Shown here in pieces: positions 1-9,100 of a stretch of 16,017 bases of DNA. The stretch is from NCBI GenBank assembly GCA_004556745.1, contig SFFY01000050.1:1-16017 (forward strand). The letters run 5' to 3'. Both the position numbers and the translations under genes were made by a program. The notes under the pieces are model-generated. The model searched no databases and was not told the origin of the DNA. It saw only the letters and a list, made by a program, of their open reading frames with translations. This stretch comes from Bacteroidales bacterium (GTDB taxonomy: Bacteria; Bacteroidota; Bacteroidia; Bacteroidales; Bacteroidaceae). Each line of letters opens with the position of its first letter. Positions within the stretch are counted from its first letter, which is position 1.

Positions 1-15
1 CGCAGATATTTTTTA

Positions 16-30
16 TTACAAACTTTGTAA
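16..30. repeat. Short perfect palindrome
   Basis: TTACAAA-C-TTTGTAA is a perfect 7-base inverted repeat around one central base. It could be an operator or chance in AT-rich DNA. The gene it would serve is not visible. An 8-base inverted repeat (AGGCAGAA at 64-71, TTCTGCCT at 102-109) lies just downstream. I see no coding sequence in the first 423 bases. Confidence 0.25.
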
Positions 31-190
31 CAAAAACTATCTTATAGGACAGGAAAAAATATCAGGCAGAAAGGGAAAATTATGTCCGTGACAGTAAAAA
101 ATTCTGCCTAAAACCACGAGTAGGGACATATTGTAGCCCTATCTCCTTGAGAGCGGACATTATCTCGGTTAAGACGATTAAGGTGTTAAC

Positions 191-278
191 TGACGGGAAT
201 TTTCGTGCAAGCGAGTGCAGAGCCGAACTAGTTCGGGCTATGCCGAGTGCAGCCGACATTATTCAAAACGCCTCTCCT
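191..278 (+). repeat. Diverged copy of the dispersed repeat found at 11969 and 14075
   Basis: This stretch shares the core ATTTTCGTGCAAGCGAG, then GCCGAG, then GCAGCC, and the closing AAAACGCC with the two nearly identical repeats at 11969-12136 and 14075-14242. Between these blocks it diverges, but it keeps an internal small hairpin (GAAC-TA-GTTC). It lies upstream of the ferredoxin promoter. Three copies in 16 kb, one old and two fresh, indicate a dispersed palindromic repeat family rather than a gene part. Confidence 0.6.
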
Positions 279-298
279 CAAAAAAACACGGGGAAAAG

Positions 299-328
299 TT
301 TCTTATATGAAAGAAATACGTAACTTTG
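299..328 (+). promoter_or_regulatory. Bacteroidetes-type promoter for the ferredoxin gene
   Basis: TAACTTTG at 321-328 matches the -7 consensus TAnnTTTG. TTTC at 299-302, 18 bases upstream, is a weak -33 element. Transcription would start near 335, giving a leader of about 90 bases before the ATG at 424. Confidence 0.65.
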
Positions 329-423
329 CCACGTGTTGCCGCCGCTTTTGTCCCCAATCGGCTTATGGCAGGCAATGCAACCGACAGACAACAACAGCAT
401 TAACAATCTAAAAACAAAAGAAA

Positions 424-594
424 ATGGCTTACGTAATCAGTGACGACTGCATCGCATGCGGTACCTGCATCGACGAATGTCCCTCCGGCGCAATCTCCGA
501 AGGCGAAAAGTATTCAATCGACCCCAATGTGTGCGTAGACTGCGGCACATGTGCCGATGTCTGCCCCTCCGGCGCTATCGCTCCGGGCGCATAA
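424..594 (+). CDS. 2x[4Fe-4S] ferredoxin
   Basis: A 56-residue electron carrier of the clostridial type. Two motifs are intact: Cys9, Cys12, Cys15 and Cys19 (CxxCxxCxxxCP), and Cys37, Cys40, Cys43 and Cys47 (the same pattern). In this fold the fourth cysteine of each motif ligates the other cluster, so all eight ligands for two [4Fe-4S] clusters are present. The protein has no extra domain and no signal peptide, so it acts in the cytoplasm as a low-potential electron shuttle, for example for pyruvate:ferredoxin oxidoreductase or hydrogenase. That partner role is family knowledge, not seen here. The gene has its own promoter and a terminator about 30 bases after the stop, so it is probably monocistronic. 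Confidence 0.95.
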   Translation: MAYVISDDCIACGTCIDECPSGAISEGEKYSIDPNVCVDCGTCADVCPSGAIAPGA

Positions 595-626
595 TCCCTC
601 GGGTAGAAAAAACCAGAAACGCATCG

Positions 627-658
627 GGGTGTTCTATATTGCATAGGACACCCTTTTT
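627..658 (+). terminator. Rho-independent terminator after the ferredoxin gene
   Basis: GGGTGTTCTAT at 627-637 pairs with ATAGGACACCC at 643-653 (11 pairs, one G-U) around a 5-base loop. A run of five T follows at 654-658. It separates the ferredoxin gene from tsaE. Confidence 0.85.
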
Positions 659-690
659 ACTTATCTACTCGTTTCCTTGAACATATCCCT

Positions 691-1107
691 ATGGACATCC
701 TTATCAAAGACTTAAACAACATCAACCAAGCCGCCGCCGAATTTGTGAAACAGATGGACGGGCGCAGCGTTTTCGCCTTTTACGGACAGATGGGCGCGGG
801 CAAAACCACGTTTATCAAGGCCGTCTGCGCCGAGTTGGGCATCACGGAAACGGTGACCTCGCCCACCTTCTCTATCGTGAACGAATACCGCTCCGACAGC
901 AATGGCGCGCTCGTGTACCACTTCGACTTCTATCGCATCAAGAAGTTGGAGGAGGTTTACGATATGGGCTATGAAGACTATTTCTATTCCGGCGCTCCCT
1001 GTTTTATCGAATGGCCGGAACTCATCGAGGAACTGCTGCCTGAGGACACCGTCCGCGTAACCATCGAGGAACAGCCCGACCACTCGCGGGTGGTGAGAGT
1101 GGAATGA
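691..1107 (+). CDS. tsaE: tRNA t6A37 threonylcarbamoyltransferase complex ATPase TsaE
   Basis: A 138-residue P-loop ATPase of the TsaE (YjeE) family. It works with TsaD and TsaB to put threonylcarbamoyl on A37 of tRNAs that read ANN codons, and it is usually essential. The Walker A motif GQMGAGKTT is at residues 32-40. The family blocks SPTFSIVNEY (57-66), HFDFYR (77-82) and FIEWPE (105-110) follow in the expected order. The length is normal for the family. There is no signal peptide and the protein is cytoplasmic. No clear promoter lies between the ferredoxin terminator and the ATG, so expression may depend on readthrough or a weak promoter. Confidence 0.95.
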   Translation: MDILIKDLNNINQAAAEFVKQMDGRSVFAFYGQMGAGKTTFIKAVCAELGITETVTSPTFSIVNEYRSDSNGALVYHFDFYRIKKLEEVYDMGYEDYFYSGAPCFIEWPELIEELLPEDTVRVTIEEQPDHSRVVRVE

Positions 1108-1170
1108 TACTCACTAAGAAACGCAGTCCCCATAAAAGCATACACTTATTAACCACTTCACCAAACAACA

Positions 1171-1225
1171 ACGAGCGAGGCGGACATCTCCCGGCAAATG
1201 CCAAGGGGAAGTCCGCCTCGCTTGT
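1171..1225. terminator. Long hairpin between convergent genes, likely bidirectional terminator
   Basis: ACGAGCGAGGCGGAC (1171-1185) pairs with GTCCGCCTCGCTTGT (1211-1225), 15 pairs with one G-U. Inside, TCCC/GGGA and GGCA/TGCC extend the stem, so nearly the whole 55 bases fold. It lies between the tsaE stop and the end of the minus-strand membrane gene. The T-rich tail is better on the minus strand (TTGTTGTTTGG) than on the plus strand. Confidence 0.7.
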
Positions 1226-1247
1226 TTCGATAAGAGAGAATAGGGCT

Positions 1248-1889
1248 TTATACAAATTCTTCCGTAGTCTTTTCAGGCGCATCAAGCTGGTTCAGCACGA
1301 GTTCGCGATAGAACACAGCGTTTAAGGCGACAGAACTGCAAATGGTAGCTGCAATCAGGAACAGCATCAGGATAAAGGTGAGGGCTTTAACGTCAATCGC
1401 TTTTGCTATTGCAATGAAAATAAAGAAAGAAACAAACACCAAAATGCAGAAAGCAAATGTGATGAGGAACATCTTAAACTTATAGCCCATCGTGAGGCGG
1501 TTGCTGACGGTGAGGCACTCTGCCCAATTCATATTCTTGTCGAGCAAGAGATAAACTGCCATCGACCAACTCATCGAAAGCACGATAGCCGGCACGAACA
1601 TAAAGCACATGGCAGTTAAAATGCCCGAAGCCATGATTGAATTAAGGATGAAATACTCTCCCATCTGATGGCGGTAGTTGGAGTCGAAGATAGAAAGCGG
1701 GTTAATCACTTCACCGCGGCTCAGTTTGATGGGCAGAGTGGTAATGGCAATAGTTGTGCCCACATTGAGATAGGGAATCCAAATGGTTACCAGCCAAAGC
1801 ACAACCGCTCCAAGGATAGAAGGCACGTTTTTCACGCCGATGGCCACGGCGTCGGCAATAGTCTTTGCAAAATTAAGTTTGTCGTTCAT
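1248..1889 (-). CDS. Multi-pass inner membrane protein of unknown function
   Basis: A 213-residue protein with about six hydrophobic segments, roughly at residues 22-40, 43-55, 80-98, 100-117, 138-162 and 168-192, and a short charged C-terminus. The stretch around 123-142 (SNRLTMGYKFKMFLI) weakly recalls the S-x2-LMxGxKxxxF pattern of DUF975-like membrane proteins, but I do not claim membership. A longer frame begins at 1934, but that ATG lies inside the predicted -7 element and the extra 15 residues are not membrane-like, so I start at MNDKLNF. The gene is transcribed towards tsaE and shares the hairpin at 1171-1225 with it. I see no catalytic motif. Confidence 0.8.
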   Translation of the reverse strand: MNDKLNFAKTIADAVAIGVKNVPSILGAVVLWLVTIWIPYLNVGTTIAITTLPIKLSRGEVINPLSIFDSNYRHQMGEYFILNSIMASGILTAMCFMFVPAIVLSMSWSMAVYLLLDKNMNWAECLTVSNRLTMGYKFKMFLITFAFCILVFVSFFIFIAIAKAIDVKALTFILMLFLIAATICSSVALNAVFYRELVLNQLDAPEKTTEEFV

Positions 1890-1931
1890 AGTGATTGGGA
1901 GATTAAAGGGTTTAGAAAAAAATATGTAGCG

Positions 1932-1966
1932 CAAAGTTAAACAATATTTTTAACGAGTGAAACAAA
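1932..1966 (-). promoter_or_regulatory. Promoter for the minus-strand membrane protein gene
   Basis: On the minus strand, TAACTTTG (1939 down to 1932) is a perfect TAnnTTTG -7 element. TTTG (1966 down to 1963) lies 23 bases upstream, slightly longer than the usual 19-21. Transcription would start near 1926, which rules out the ATG at 1934 and supports the start at 1889. Confidence 0.65.
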
Positions 1967-2013
1967 TACGACTAAATTATAAGGAAGAGCGGGTATAGTT
2001 CAGGAAAATGCAC

Positions 2014-2021
2014 TATCTTTG
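2014..2021 (+). promoter_or_regulatory. -7 element for the GH95 gene
   Basis: TATCTTTG matches TAnnTTTG and lies about 53 bases before the ATG at 2075. I find no convincing -33 TTTG about 20 bases upstream, so this promoter may be weak or need an activator. It is divergent from the promoter at 1932-1966. Confidence 0.55.
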
Positions 2022-2074
2022 CCACGCATATACTTGCCTTTTATTCATCTATTAACTTTATATCTAATTTTCCT

Positions 2075-5000
2075 ATGAAGAGAATTTTCTTTTTCCTCAT
2101 CGCGCTGATTTCCGCCTTTGCGGCAAATGCGCAGACAGGACAGCCCGAGTTCTCCACCACCGCCAGCCCGAAATGGTACAGCGTGGAGTTCAAGACCGGC
2201 GGCAACTATCTCAAAGACCCCGGCAGCGGCAGTCAGCTCATCACCGCCACGCAGAAGGACGAGTCTGCACAGCAGTGGCAGTTCATCGGCACTGCCTCGA
2301 GTTTCAAAATGCGCAGCAAGCTCGGCAACTACGTGGGTTTCAGCAGCAGCTATTTCACCTCAACCACAGAAAGCAGTGCCGTGACGCTTAAATTCGTCGA
2401 AGGCACTACCACCGGCACGTGGGAAATCCAGCGTAGCGGTTCTACGAAATGTATGAACCAATGGGGCGGTACAAGCGTCGGTGCCAAGCTCGGCGAATGG
2501 AACGTAAACGACCCCAACAACCCGATGTATTTCAACGAAGTGGAGACCACGTACCTCGAGCCCGTATTCAGCACCGACGGCAACGAAACCTACTTCATGA
2601 TACAGTTTGCCAAGAACGGCAACGACATAGCCTCGCTCGGCACGGGTAACCAAGCCCGCGTGGCCGCGCCCAGCACCGCCTCCACGCACCTTTGGAAATT
2701 TGTGGGCAATGCCTCCAACTTCCAAATCGTGTGCAAGGACGGCAACTATATCAACGTCAAGAGCAACCAGACGGCCACCAACGGGCAGACGGGCGACCTG
2801 CTCGTGATGAGCAGCACACCTGATGCCTCGGGCTTCAGCATTGCACCGACGACCAACAGCACTTATGCCGGTGCCTATGAAATCAAGACAAACGGTTCAT
2901 TCTCCCACAAATATTTCAACCAATGGGGCGGTGCATCGGCCGGCAACTCTATTGGCCTTTGGGACGCTGGCGACGAGAACAACCCGCTCTTCCTCGTAGA
3001 TGCCTCGCAAGTGACAATTGTAGATCCCTATCCCGTGGAAGGCATCGCCTCGCTCACGCCCGAGCACCAGCTCACGCTGTGGTACAAGCAGCCCGCCAGC
3101 AGCATGAACGTTTCCGACCAGTGGATGGAATACTCCCTGCCTATCGGTAACGGACAGTTCGGTGCTTGCCTCTTCGGCGGCATCGCCAAGGACGAAATCC
3201 AGTTTAACGAGAAGACGCTGTGGAGCGGCAAGAACACCGACAACAGCGCAGAATACGGCGACTACGAGAACTTCGGCAGCGTCTTCGTGGAAGACCTCAG
3301 CGGTGCCTTCGGCGCTGACAAGGCCGTGAAGGACTACTACCGCTACCTCGACCTCGAAAACGCCACCGCCGGTACCAGCTTCAAGAGCACCGACAAGACG
3401 GTCAGCTATACGCGCGAATATATTGCCTCCAACCCCGACGGCGTGGTTGCCATGCGCTATAAGGCCGACCAGCCGGGCAAGATGTCGCTGCGCGTCACGC
3501 TCGCTGCCGGCAAGCCCGGCATCCGCGCCACTACCACCTACGACGGTGCTTATGCCACCTTCTCCGGCGCACTCGAAACCGTTTCTTACAATGCCCGAGT
3601 GAAGGTAGTGCCCACTGGCGGCACGATGTCCACCACCGCCAAGGGCATTGTGGTTGAAAATGCCGACGAGGTGCTCATCATTCTCGGCGGCGGCACAGAC
3701 TTCGACGCTTACGCCGCCAGCTACGTGTCGAACACCGCAGGCCTCGACAGCAAGGTGAAAGGCACGGTCGACGCTGCTGCCGGCAAGTCGTGGAGCGAAC
3801 TCTACACGCGCCACGTGGCAGACTATAAGAGCTACTTCGACCGCTGCACCTTCCAACTCGAAGGCGCAGAGAACATCTACCCGACCGACGTGCTGATTGA
3901 CACCTACCGCAACCGCAGCACGGGCCGCGAAAACTACGCGCTCTTCATCGAACAACTCTATTTCGCCTACGGCCGCTATCTCGAAATCTCCAGCTCGCGC
4001 GGCGTGGACCTTCCCTCCAACCTGCAGGGCATCTGGAACAACAGCAGCGAACCCGCCTGGAACGCCGATATCCACTCCAACATCAACGTACAGATGAACT
4101 ACTGGCCCGCAGAGCCTACCAACCTGAGCGAAATGCACGTGCCTTTCCTCAACTATATCATCAACATGGCCACCAACCACAACGAGTGGAAAACCTACGC
4201 ACAGGCTGCCGGACAGAGCGAAGGCTGGACCTGCTACACGGAAAACAACATCTTCGGCGGTGTGGGCAGTTTCGCACACAACTACGTGATTGCCAATGCC
4301 TGGTACTGCACGCACCTCTGGCAGCACTACCGCTACACCCTCGACCGCGAATTCCTCAAAAAGGCCTTCCCCGCCATGTGGAGCGCAAGCCGCTTCTGGG
4401 TGCTCCGCCTCAAGAAAGCCTCCGACGGCACTTACGAATGCCCCAACGAATATTCGCCCGAGCACGGACCCGGTGCTGAAAACGGCGTGGCACACGCACA
4501 GCAACTCGTATGGGAACTCTTCGACAACACCTTGCAGGCAGCCGCTATCCTCGGCTCCGATGCCGGCGTTTCTGCCACCGACCTCGCCACGCTGCAAGAC
4601 CGCTTTGACAACCTCGACAAGGGCCTTGCCACCGAGACCTACAACGGCGGCTGGGGCACATCGGCCATCGCCAGCGGCTCCAAGCTTCTACGCGAATGGA
4701 AATATAGCGCCTACTCTGCCGGTCAGAACGGCCACCGCCACATGTCCCACCTCATGTGCCTCTATCCCTACGGTCAGGTAACGCCCGAAAGCGAATACTT
4801 CACCCCCGCTATCAACTCCATGAAGCTGCGCGGCGATGCCTCCACGGGCTGGTCGATGGGTTGGAAGATCAACCTTTGGGCACGCGCCCTCGACGGCGAC
4901 CACGCCCACGACATCCTCGAGCTCGCCCTCACACACTACAAGTCGAGCAGCACGGGCGGCGGCGTTTACTACAACCTCTTCGACTCCCACTCGCCCTTCC

Positions 5001-5608
5001 AGATTGACGGCAACTTCGGTGCCTGCGCCGGCATTGGCGAAATGATCATGCAGAGCGTCAGCGGCACGGTGCGTATCCTCCCCGCCCTGCCAAACGTATG
5101 GCGCACGGGTAAGATGACGGGCATGAAAGCCGTGGGCGACTTCACGGTCGACGTGGCTTGGGCCGACGGCATCGGCACCTACGCAGAAATCACCTCCAAC
5201 CAAGGCCAGCCGCTCAAAATCAACTATCCTTACCTCAACGGCAAGAAGATTTACCTCAACGGCAAGCTCACCTCTAACTACACCGTGGTCAGCGCGAATG
5301 AAATCTCTATGGCAACGACGGCCGGCGATAAGGTGTTCATCTCGCTCGACGGCGTGAGCACGCCTGCCCCCACGGGCATTGCCTCCGTTCCCGCCACTGA
5401 CGCTCTTAACGTATCGCTCAACGGCCGCGCCCTCAACGTAACGGGCAAGGACGTGAAAAGCATCCGCGTGTACGATGCCGCAGGCCGCACCATTCAGAAG
5501 ACGCGCCGCAGCACGCTCAACCTCAGCGGTGCAGCTGCCGGCACGGTGCTCGTGGAAGTGACTGCTGCCGACGGCACTGTCACCACGCAGAAGCATATCC
5601 TCAAATAG
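2075..5608 (+). CDS. Secreted GH95 alpha-L-fucosidase/galactosidase with duplicated lectin-like modules and T9SS-type tail
   Basis: A 1177-residue exported glycoside hydrolase. Residues 1-20 are a signal peptide ending ANAQ. Residues 22-155 and 165-310 are two homologous modules, each closing with NQWGG-x-S-x-G and then W-x4-D-x-NNP, resembling beta-trefoil carbohydrate-binding domains. The GH95 N-terminal beta-sandwich starts near 334 (SLPIGNGQFGACLFGG, LNEKTLWSG-like block). The (alpha/alpha)6 catalytic domain covers about 610-1010, with LQGIWNNS, NINVQMNYWPAE (Asn669, Asn671), SPEHGP (Glu796, the proposed acid) and QIDGNFG (Asp978). By comparison with the known GH95 mechanism these are the Asn/Asn/Glu/Asp catalytic set, so it should be active. 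Residues from about 1110 form a tail (SIRVYDAAGR, final ILK) like T9SS type A sorting domains. GH95 enzymes cleave terminal alpha-1,2-L-fucose or L-galactose from host glycans or plant polysaccharides. The exact substrate cannot be read here. The gene is monocistronic, with a strong terminator after it. Confidence 0.93.
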   Translation: MKRIFFFLIALISAFAANAQTGQPEFSTTASPKWYSVEFKTGGNYLKDPGSGSQLITATQKDESAQQWQFIGTASSFKMRSKLGNYVGFSSSYFTSTTESSAVTLKFVEGTTTGTWEIQRSGSTKCMNQWGGTSVGAKLGEWNVNDPNNPMYFNEVETTYLEPVFSTDGNETYFMIQFAKNGNDIASLGTGNQARVAAPSTASTHLWKFVGNASNFQIVCKDGNYINVKSNQTATNGQTGDLLVMSSTPDASGFSIAPTTNSTYAGAYEIKTNGSFSHKYFNQWGGASAGNSIGLWDAGDENNPLFLVDASQVTIVDPYPVEGIASLTPEHQLTLWYKQPASSMNVSDQWMEYSLPIGNGQFGACLFGGIAKDEIQFNEKTLWSGKNTDNSAEYGDYENFGSVFVEDLSGAFGADKAVKDYYRYLDLENATAGTSFKSTDKTVSYTREYIASNPDGVVAMRYKADQPGKMSLRVTLAAGKPGIRATTTYDGAYATFSGALETVSYNARVKVVPTGGTMSTTAKGIVVENADEVLIILGGGTDFDAYAASYVSNTAGLDSKVKGTVDAAAGKSWSELYTRHVADYKSYFDRCTFQLEGAENIYPTDVLIDTYRNRSTGRENYALFIEQLYFAYGRYLEISSSRGVDLPSNLQGIWNNSSEPAWNADIHSNINVQMNYWPAEPTNLSEMHVPFLNYIINMATNHNEWKTYAQAAGQSEGWTCYTENNIFGGVGSFAHNYVIANAWYCTHLWQHYRYTLDREFLKKAFPAMWSASRFWVLRLKKASDGTYECPNEYSPEHGPGAENGVAHAQQLVWELFDNTLQAAAILGSDAGVSATDLATLQDRFDNLDKGLATETYNGGWGTSAIASGSKLLREWKYSAYSAGQNGHRHMSHLMCLYPYGQVTPESEYFTPAINSMKLRGDASTGWSMGWKINLWARALDGDHAHDILELALTHYKSSSTGGGVYYNLFDSHSPFQIDGNFGACAGIGEMIMQSVSGTVRILPALPNVWRTGKMTGMKAVGDFTVDVAWADGIGTYAEITSNQGQPLKINYPYLNGKKIYLNGKLTSNYTVVSANEISMATTAGDKVFISLDGVSTPAPTGIASVPATDALNVSLNGRALNVTGKDVKSIRVYDAAGRTIQKTRRSTLNLSGAAAGTVLVEVTAADGTVTTQKHILK

Positions 5609-5637
5609 TTTTTTGAGAGACATACAATATTATATAT

Positions 5638-5677
5638 ACTCCCGGGCGCATCAACCGACGCTCCCGGGAGTTTTTTT
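5638..5677 (+). terminator. Strong rho-independent terminator after the GH95 gene
   Basis: ACTCCCGGG (5638-5646) pairs with CCCGGGAGT (5663-5671), with GC/GC pairs inside. A run of seven T starts at 5671. Confidence 0.93.
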
Positions 5678-5692
5678 GCGTCCCGCCCACAC

Positions 5693-5740
5693 TTTTACGT
5701 CCTTAAAAATGCGACTTCTTACACTTTTAAGGACGTAAAA
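5693..5740. repeat. Perfect 16-base inverted repeat with flanking direct repeats
   Basis: TTTTACGTCCTTAAAA (5693-5708) and TTTTAAGGACGTAAAA (5725-5740) are exact reverse complements with a 16-base spacer. Each is followed by ATGCGA (5709-5714 and 5741-5746). Weaker relatives follow (ATTTTTATGGACGAA near 5754 and ACTTTTAAAACGTC near 5869). It lies after the terminator, so it is not needed for GH95 termination. It is probably a dispersed intergenic repeat or a DNA-binding site cluster. Confidence 0.75.
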
Positions 5741-5912
5741 ATGCGAAAAACCACATTTTTATGGACGAAAGAAGGTAAAAGCAGGGCAATCAGGCATTGC
5801 ATTTACATCGCCGTTCATGACAAATAGAAAGGCAATCGGGCGTTTCTCGTGGCAGTCTGTCGGTAAAAACTTTTAAAACGTCTACAAAAAGCACGCCCGC
5901 AATAGCAGAAAG

Positions 5913-5943
5913 TTGCCTGTTAGGGAATAAAACAGTAACTTTG
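5913..5943 (+). promoter_or_regulatory. Promoter for the 1271-residue surface protein gene
   Basis: TTG at 5913-5915, a 20-base spacer and TAACTTTG at 5936-5943 match the Bacteroidetes promoter layout very well. Transcription would start near 5950, leaving a leader of about 180 bases that contains the hairpin element at 5991-6088. Confidence 0.8.
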
Positions 5944-5990
5944 TGCGCTGAAAGTGGCAACTTCCATCACAATTATTGGTCTCCAATTAG

Positions 5991-6088
5991 ACAAAACAAT
6001 CAAAACCGCTTGTTTTGTGTGGGCCTGCGGCTTGCCATTGCGGAGAAATCCCGAGTCTGAAAGCAAGCGGTTTTTATGGTTTTTGTCA
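5991..6088 (+). repeat. Palindromic leader element, short copy
   Basis: The ends are imperfect inverted repeats of about 27 bases: GACAAAACAATCAAAACCGC and onward (from 5991) against its near reverse complement ending GGTTTTTGTC (to 6087). The core CAAAACCGCTTG against CAAGCGGTTTTT is nearly exact. The loop carries GTGTGGGCCTG, then CGGCT, GCC, CGGA and CCC. The same ends and loop blocks recur in the long copy at 9970-10338. It lies in the transcribed leader of the 6131 gene. It may be a miniature inverted-repeat element or a structured RNA leader. I see no clear target-site duplication. Confidence 0.7.
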
Positions 6089-6130
6089 AAAAAAGCCTTT
6101 TAGAAAATCAACCAAAATACATTCTACACC

Positions 6131-9100
6131 ATGAAACGTTTTCTTAAATTATGGCTGTGCCTGATGTTCGCGGCGGCGATACAGGCAACGGCGCAAACGG
6201 GCAAGCCCGTGGTGCACAGCTATGCCTTCGACGACAACGGCATACTCACCGGCATGTCCGACAACGGACTCTGGGCCGTGGCTTCAGCCACCAATTCCTC
6301 CAACACACTGATTTCCGAAGGTCCGCGCCTCTTGGGCGTGGATAGCGGCACGGAGTTGCTGCTGTCCGAAGGCTACGAAGAGGGCGAAAGCCTCAACTGC
6401 GGAGCCAACGATGTGACAAACGACGGCAACGTCGTGGTAGGTCGTTTCGGCGGTCTGCCTGCCGTGTGGCGGCGCACGGGCGAGACCTCGGGCGCATGGA
6501 CGCAGTTGCCCGTCCCCGACGGTTACGACGGCGGCGTAGTGAATGCCATTACCCCCGACGGCAAGTTTGCCGTGGGTGTGGCCACCACGAGCAGCAACTT
6601 TCTGCTTGAAAAAGAAGTGATGTGGGATTTGGCTACCAACGCCATACTCGCCACGCCCGGACTGCCCGCGAAGGACGCGGCGCACCTCGACCAAGGGCAG
6701 AGCCGCTTCACGGCGATCTCCGCCAACGGCCGTTACGTGCTGGGCTGCAAGTCGTTCAGCTACCTGCCCACCGATGCCGACCTCGGCGGCTGCTGCTACT
6801 ACGTGTACGACCGCGAACAATCGGCCTACAAAATCATCGGCTTCACCGAGACCGCCACAGGCCGCTGGTCGCCCCACGCCCCGGGGCTTTTCTACCTCTC
6901 TATCGTGCGCATGACCAACAACGGCCGTTACGTGAGCGGCGCGGCGCACCTCGTGAAGGAGCAGGCCGGCAGCGAGTTCCCCTCAGAATATGAAGCACCC
7001 TTTGTCTACGATGTGGAGAACGACAACTTCACGCTCTTCGACACAGACGAGGACAACGGCATCGGCGCATGGTGCGCCACCGACGAGGGACAGCTGCTCG
7101 GCGCAACGCCCTTCGGCAACCCCTACCGCGAATGGACGGCCAAGAAAGACAACTATTGGGTGAGCTTTTCGCAAATCCTCGCTCAGAAATACGATTTTGA
7201 TTTCTTCAAAAATACCATTTACGTCAATACCGGCACGCCTATCGGCATCTCCGACGACGGCCGCCGCGTCTGTGTCTTTGCCGGCGCGGGCGAGTCGTAC
7301 ATCGTGACGCTGCCCGAAAGCATCTCCACCGCAGCCGAGGGCATCAACCTGCTCCACGCTTGGAGTTCCGACCCCGTGGGCGGCGTGGCCATTGCCAAGT
7401 TGCAGAAAATCACCGTCACCTTCGACCGCAACGTCACCGTCCTCGGCGCGGCCAACGCCGTGGAACTGCGCGACGAGACGGGCGCGAAAGTCTACACCTC
7501 CGTATCGTTTAAGGCCGACAGCCCCTCCAAGAGCGTCACGGTACAGTTCCGCAAAGGCAATTTCGAGGCAGGCAAGACCTACACGCTCCACATTCCCGCC
7601 GGCACGATTTGCATCGCCGGCGACACCGAGCGCACCAACGACGACATCGACATTCCCTTCCTCGGCCGCGCCAACGCGCCCGTGACGCTCACGGCCAGCA
7701 CGCCGCAGGACGGGGATTCTGTGCTGCGCATCGACACCGACACCAACCCTCTCATCCTTACTTTCGACACGCAGGTGCTCACCACCGAGGGCACGACTGC
7801 CAAAGTATATCGCGAGGGCGAGGCAGAGGCGTACCAGCAGCTCTATCTCGCCGCCAAGGACAATCAAGTCCTCGTCTACCCCACCACCCCCTTGCAGCTC
7901 TACAAAGGCGTGCACTACCGCATCGGCATTCCGCAGGGAGCCGTGACCGACGTGACGGGCAACAACCCCTCCGACAGCATCACGCTCCACTTCGACGGAC
8001 TTTACGAGCGCGAGATTTCGCTCGACGACCGCACGCTCCTCAACGAGGATTTCTCTAACGGTTTCGTCAACTTCATGCTCTGGGAGGGAGACCACCTCAC
8101 CCCCACCTCCGCCATGAAGGCTTGGGGCTTCGCCGATGCCGACAACTATCCGTGGAGCCTTGTGCGCGACGATGAGGAAAGCACCGACCTCGCCGCCGGC
8201 ACCCACTCCATGTACACCACCGCCGGCGCGAGCGACGACTGGATGGTGAGCAACCAAGTTTATATCCCCGACAGCCTCTGCATGCTCAAATTCCAGTCGC
8301 AGAGCTATCTCGCCGCCGCCAACGACGTGCTGAAAGTCATCGTCTGGCCCTGCGAGGAGGAATATCCCAAGCTCTCCGCCTCCATCATCAATCGCATACG
8401 CACCGAAGGCACCGTGGTCTACGACAAACGGCAAACTCCCGGCGCAACCGCCGAAACCATGGCGGGCGAATGGACCGACAACACCGTAAGCCTCAAAGAC
8501 TTCGCGCAAAAGAGCATCTACATCGCCTTTGTAAATAATAATGAAGGCCAGAGTGCGATATTTGTTGACAATATTCTTGTGGAGCACGATGCCTCCTTCA
8601 TCGTCACGATCGACAACGACGAGATCGTCACCGCCAAGTCCAGCATCGCCATTAAGGGGCGCGTCTCCGCCTATGGCACCGAAACCGCTTATAAAGGCCT
8701 CAGCCTCACGCTCCGCGATTCCGACGGCCGTGCTGTCAGCACCGTCGGGATGCCCGATGCCACGCTCGGCGAGGGCGACGCGCAGGCATTCGCTTTCCCC
8801 GACGAACTGCCGCTCACTGTGGGCAAAGAAAACTTCTACACCATCGACATTCGTCTCGGCGAAGTGGCCGGTGCAGTGCGCAAGTCGGTGAAAAACCTCT
8901 CCTTCTCGCCCGTCAAGCGCGTGGTGCTCGAAGAACTCACGGGGCAGAACTGCGTGAACTGCCCGCTCGGCATCCTTGCCATTGAAAAGATACACAGCAT
9001 CTACGGCAACCTCTTCATCCCCATCAGTATACACTCCTACGACGGCGATGCGCTGGGCGAATCCTTCCGCGGCTACTCCGATTTCCTCGGCCTCAGCGCC

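Noticed and set aside
1104..1325. A 73-codon plus-strand frame overlapping the end of tsaE.
   Set aside because: It runs through the terminator hairpin and into the convergent membrane gene, with no domain or promoter.
1890..1934. An earlier start for the minus-strand membrane protein.
   Set aside because: Its ATG lies inside the predicted -7 element, so it would not be transcribed.
5991..6088. A known riboswitch class in the 6131 leader.
   Set aside because: I recognise no conserved aptamer core. The structure is explained by terminal inverted repeats shared with the element at 9970.
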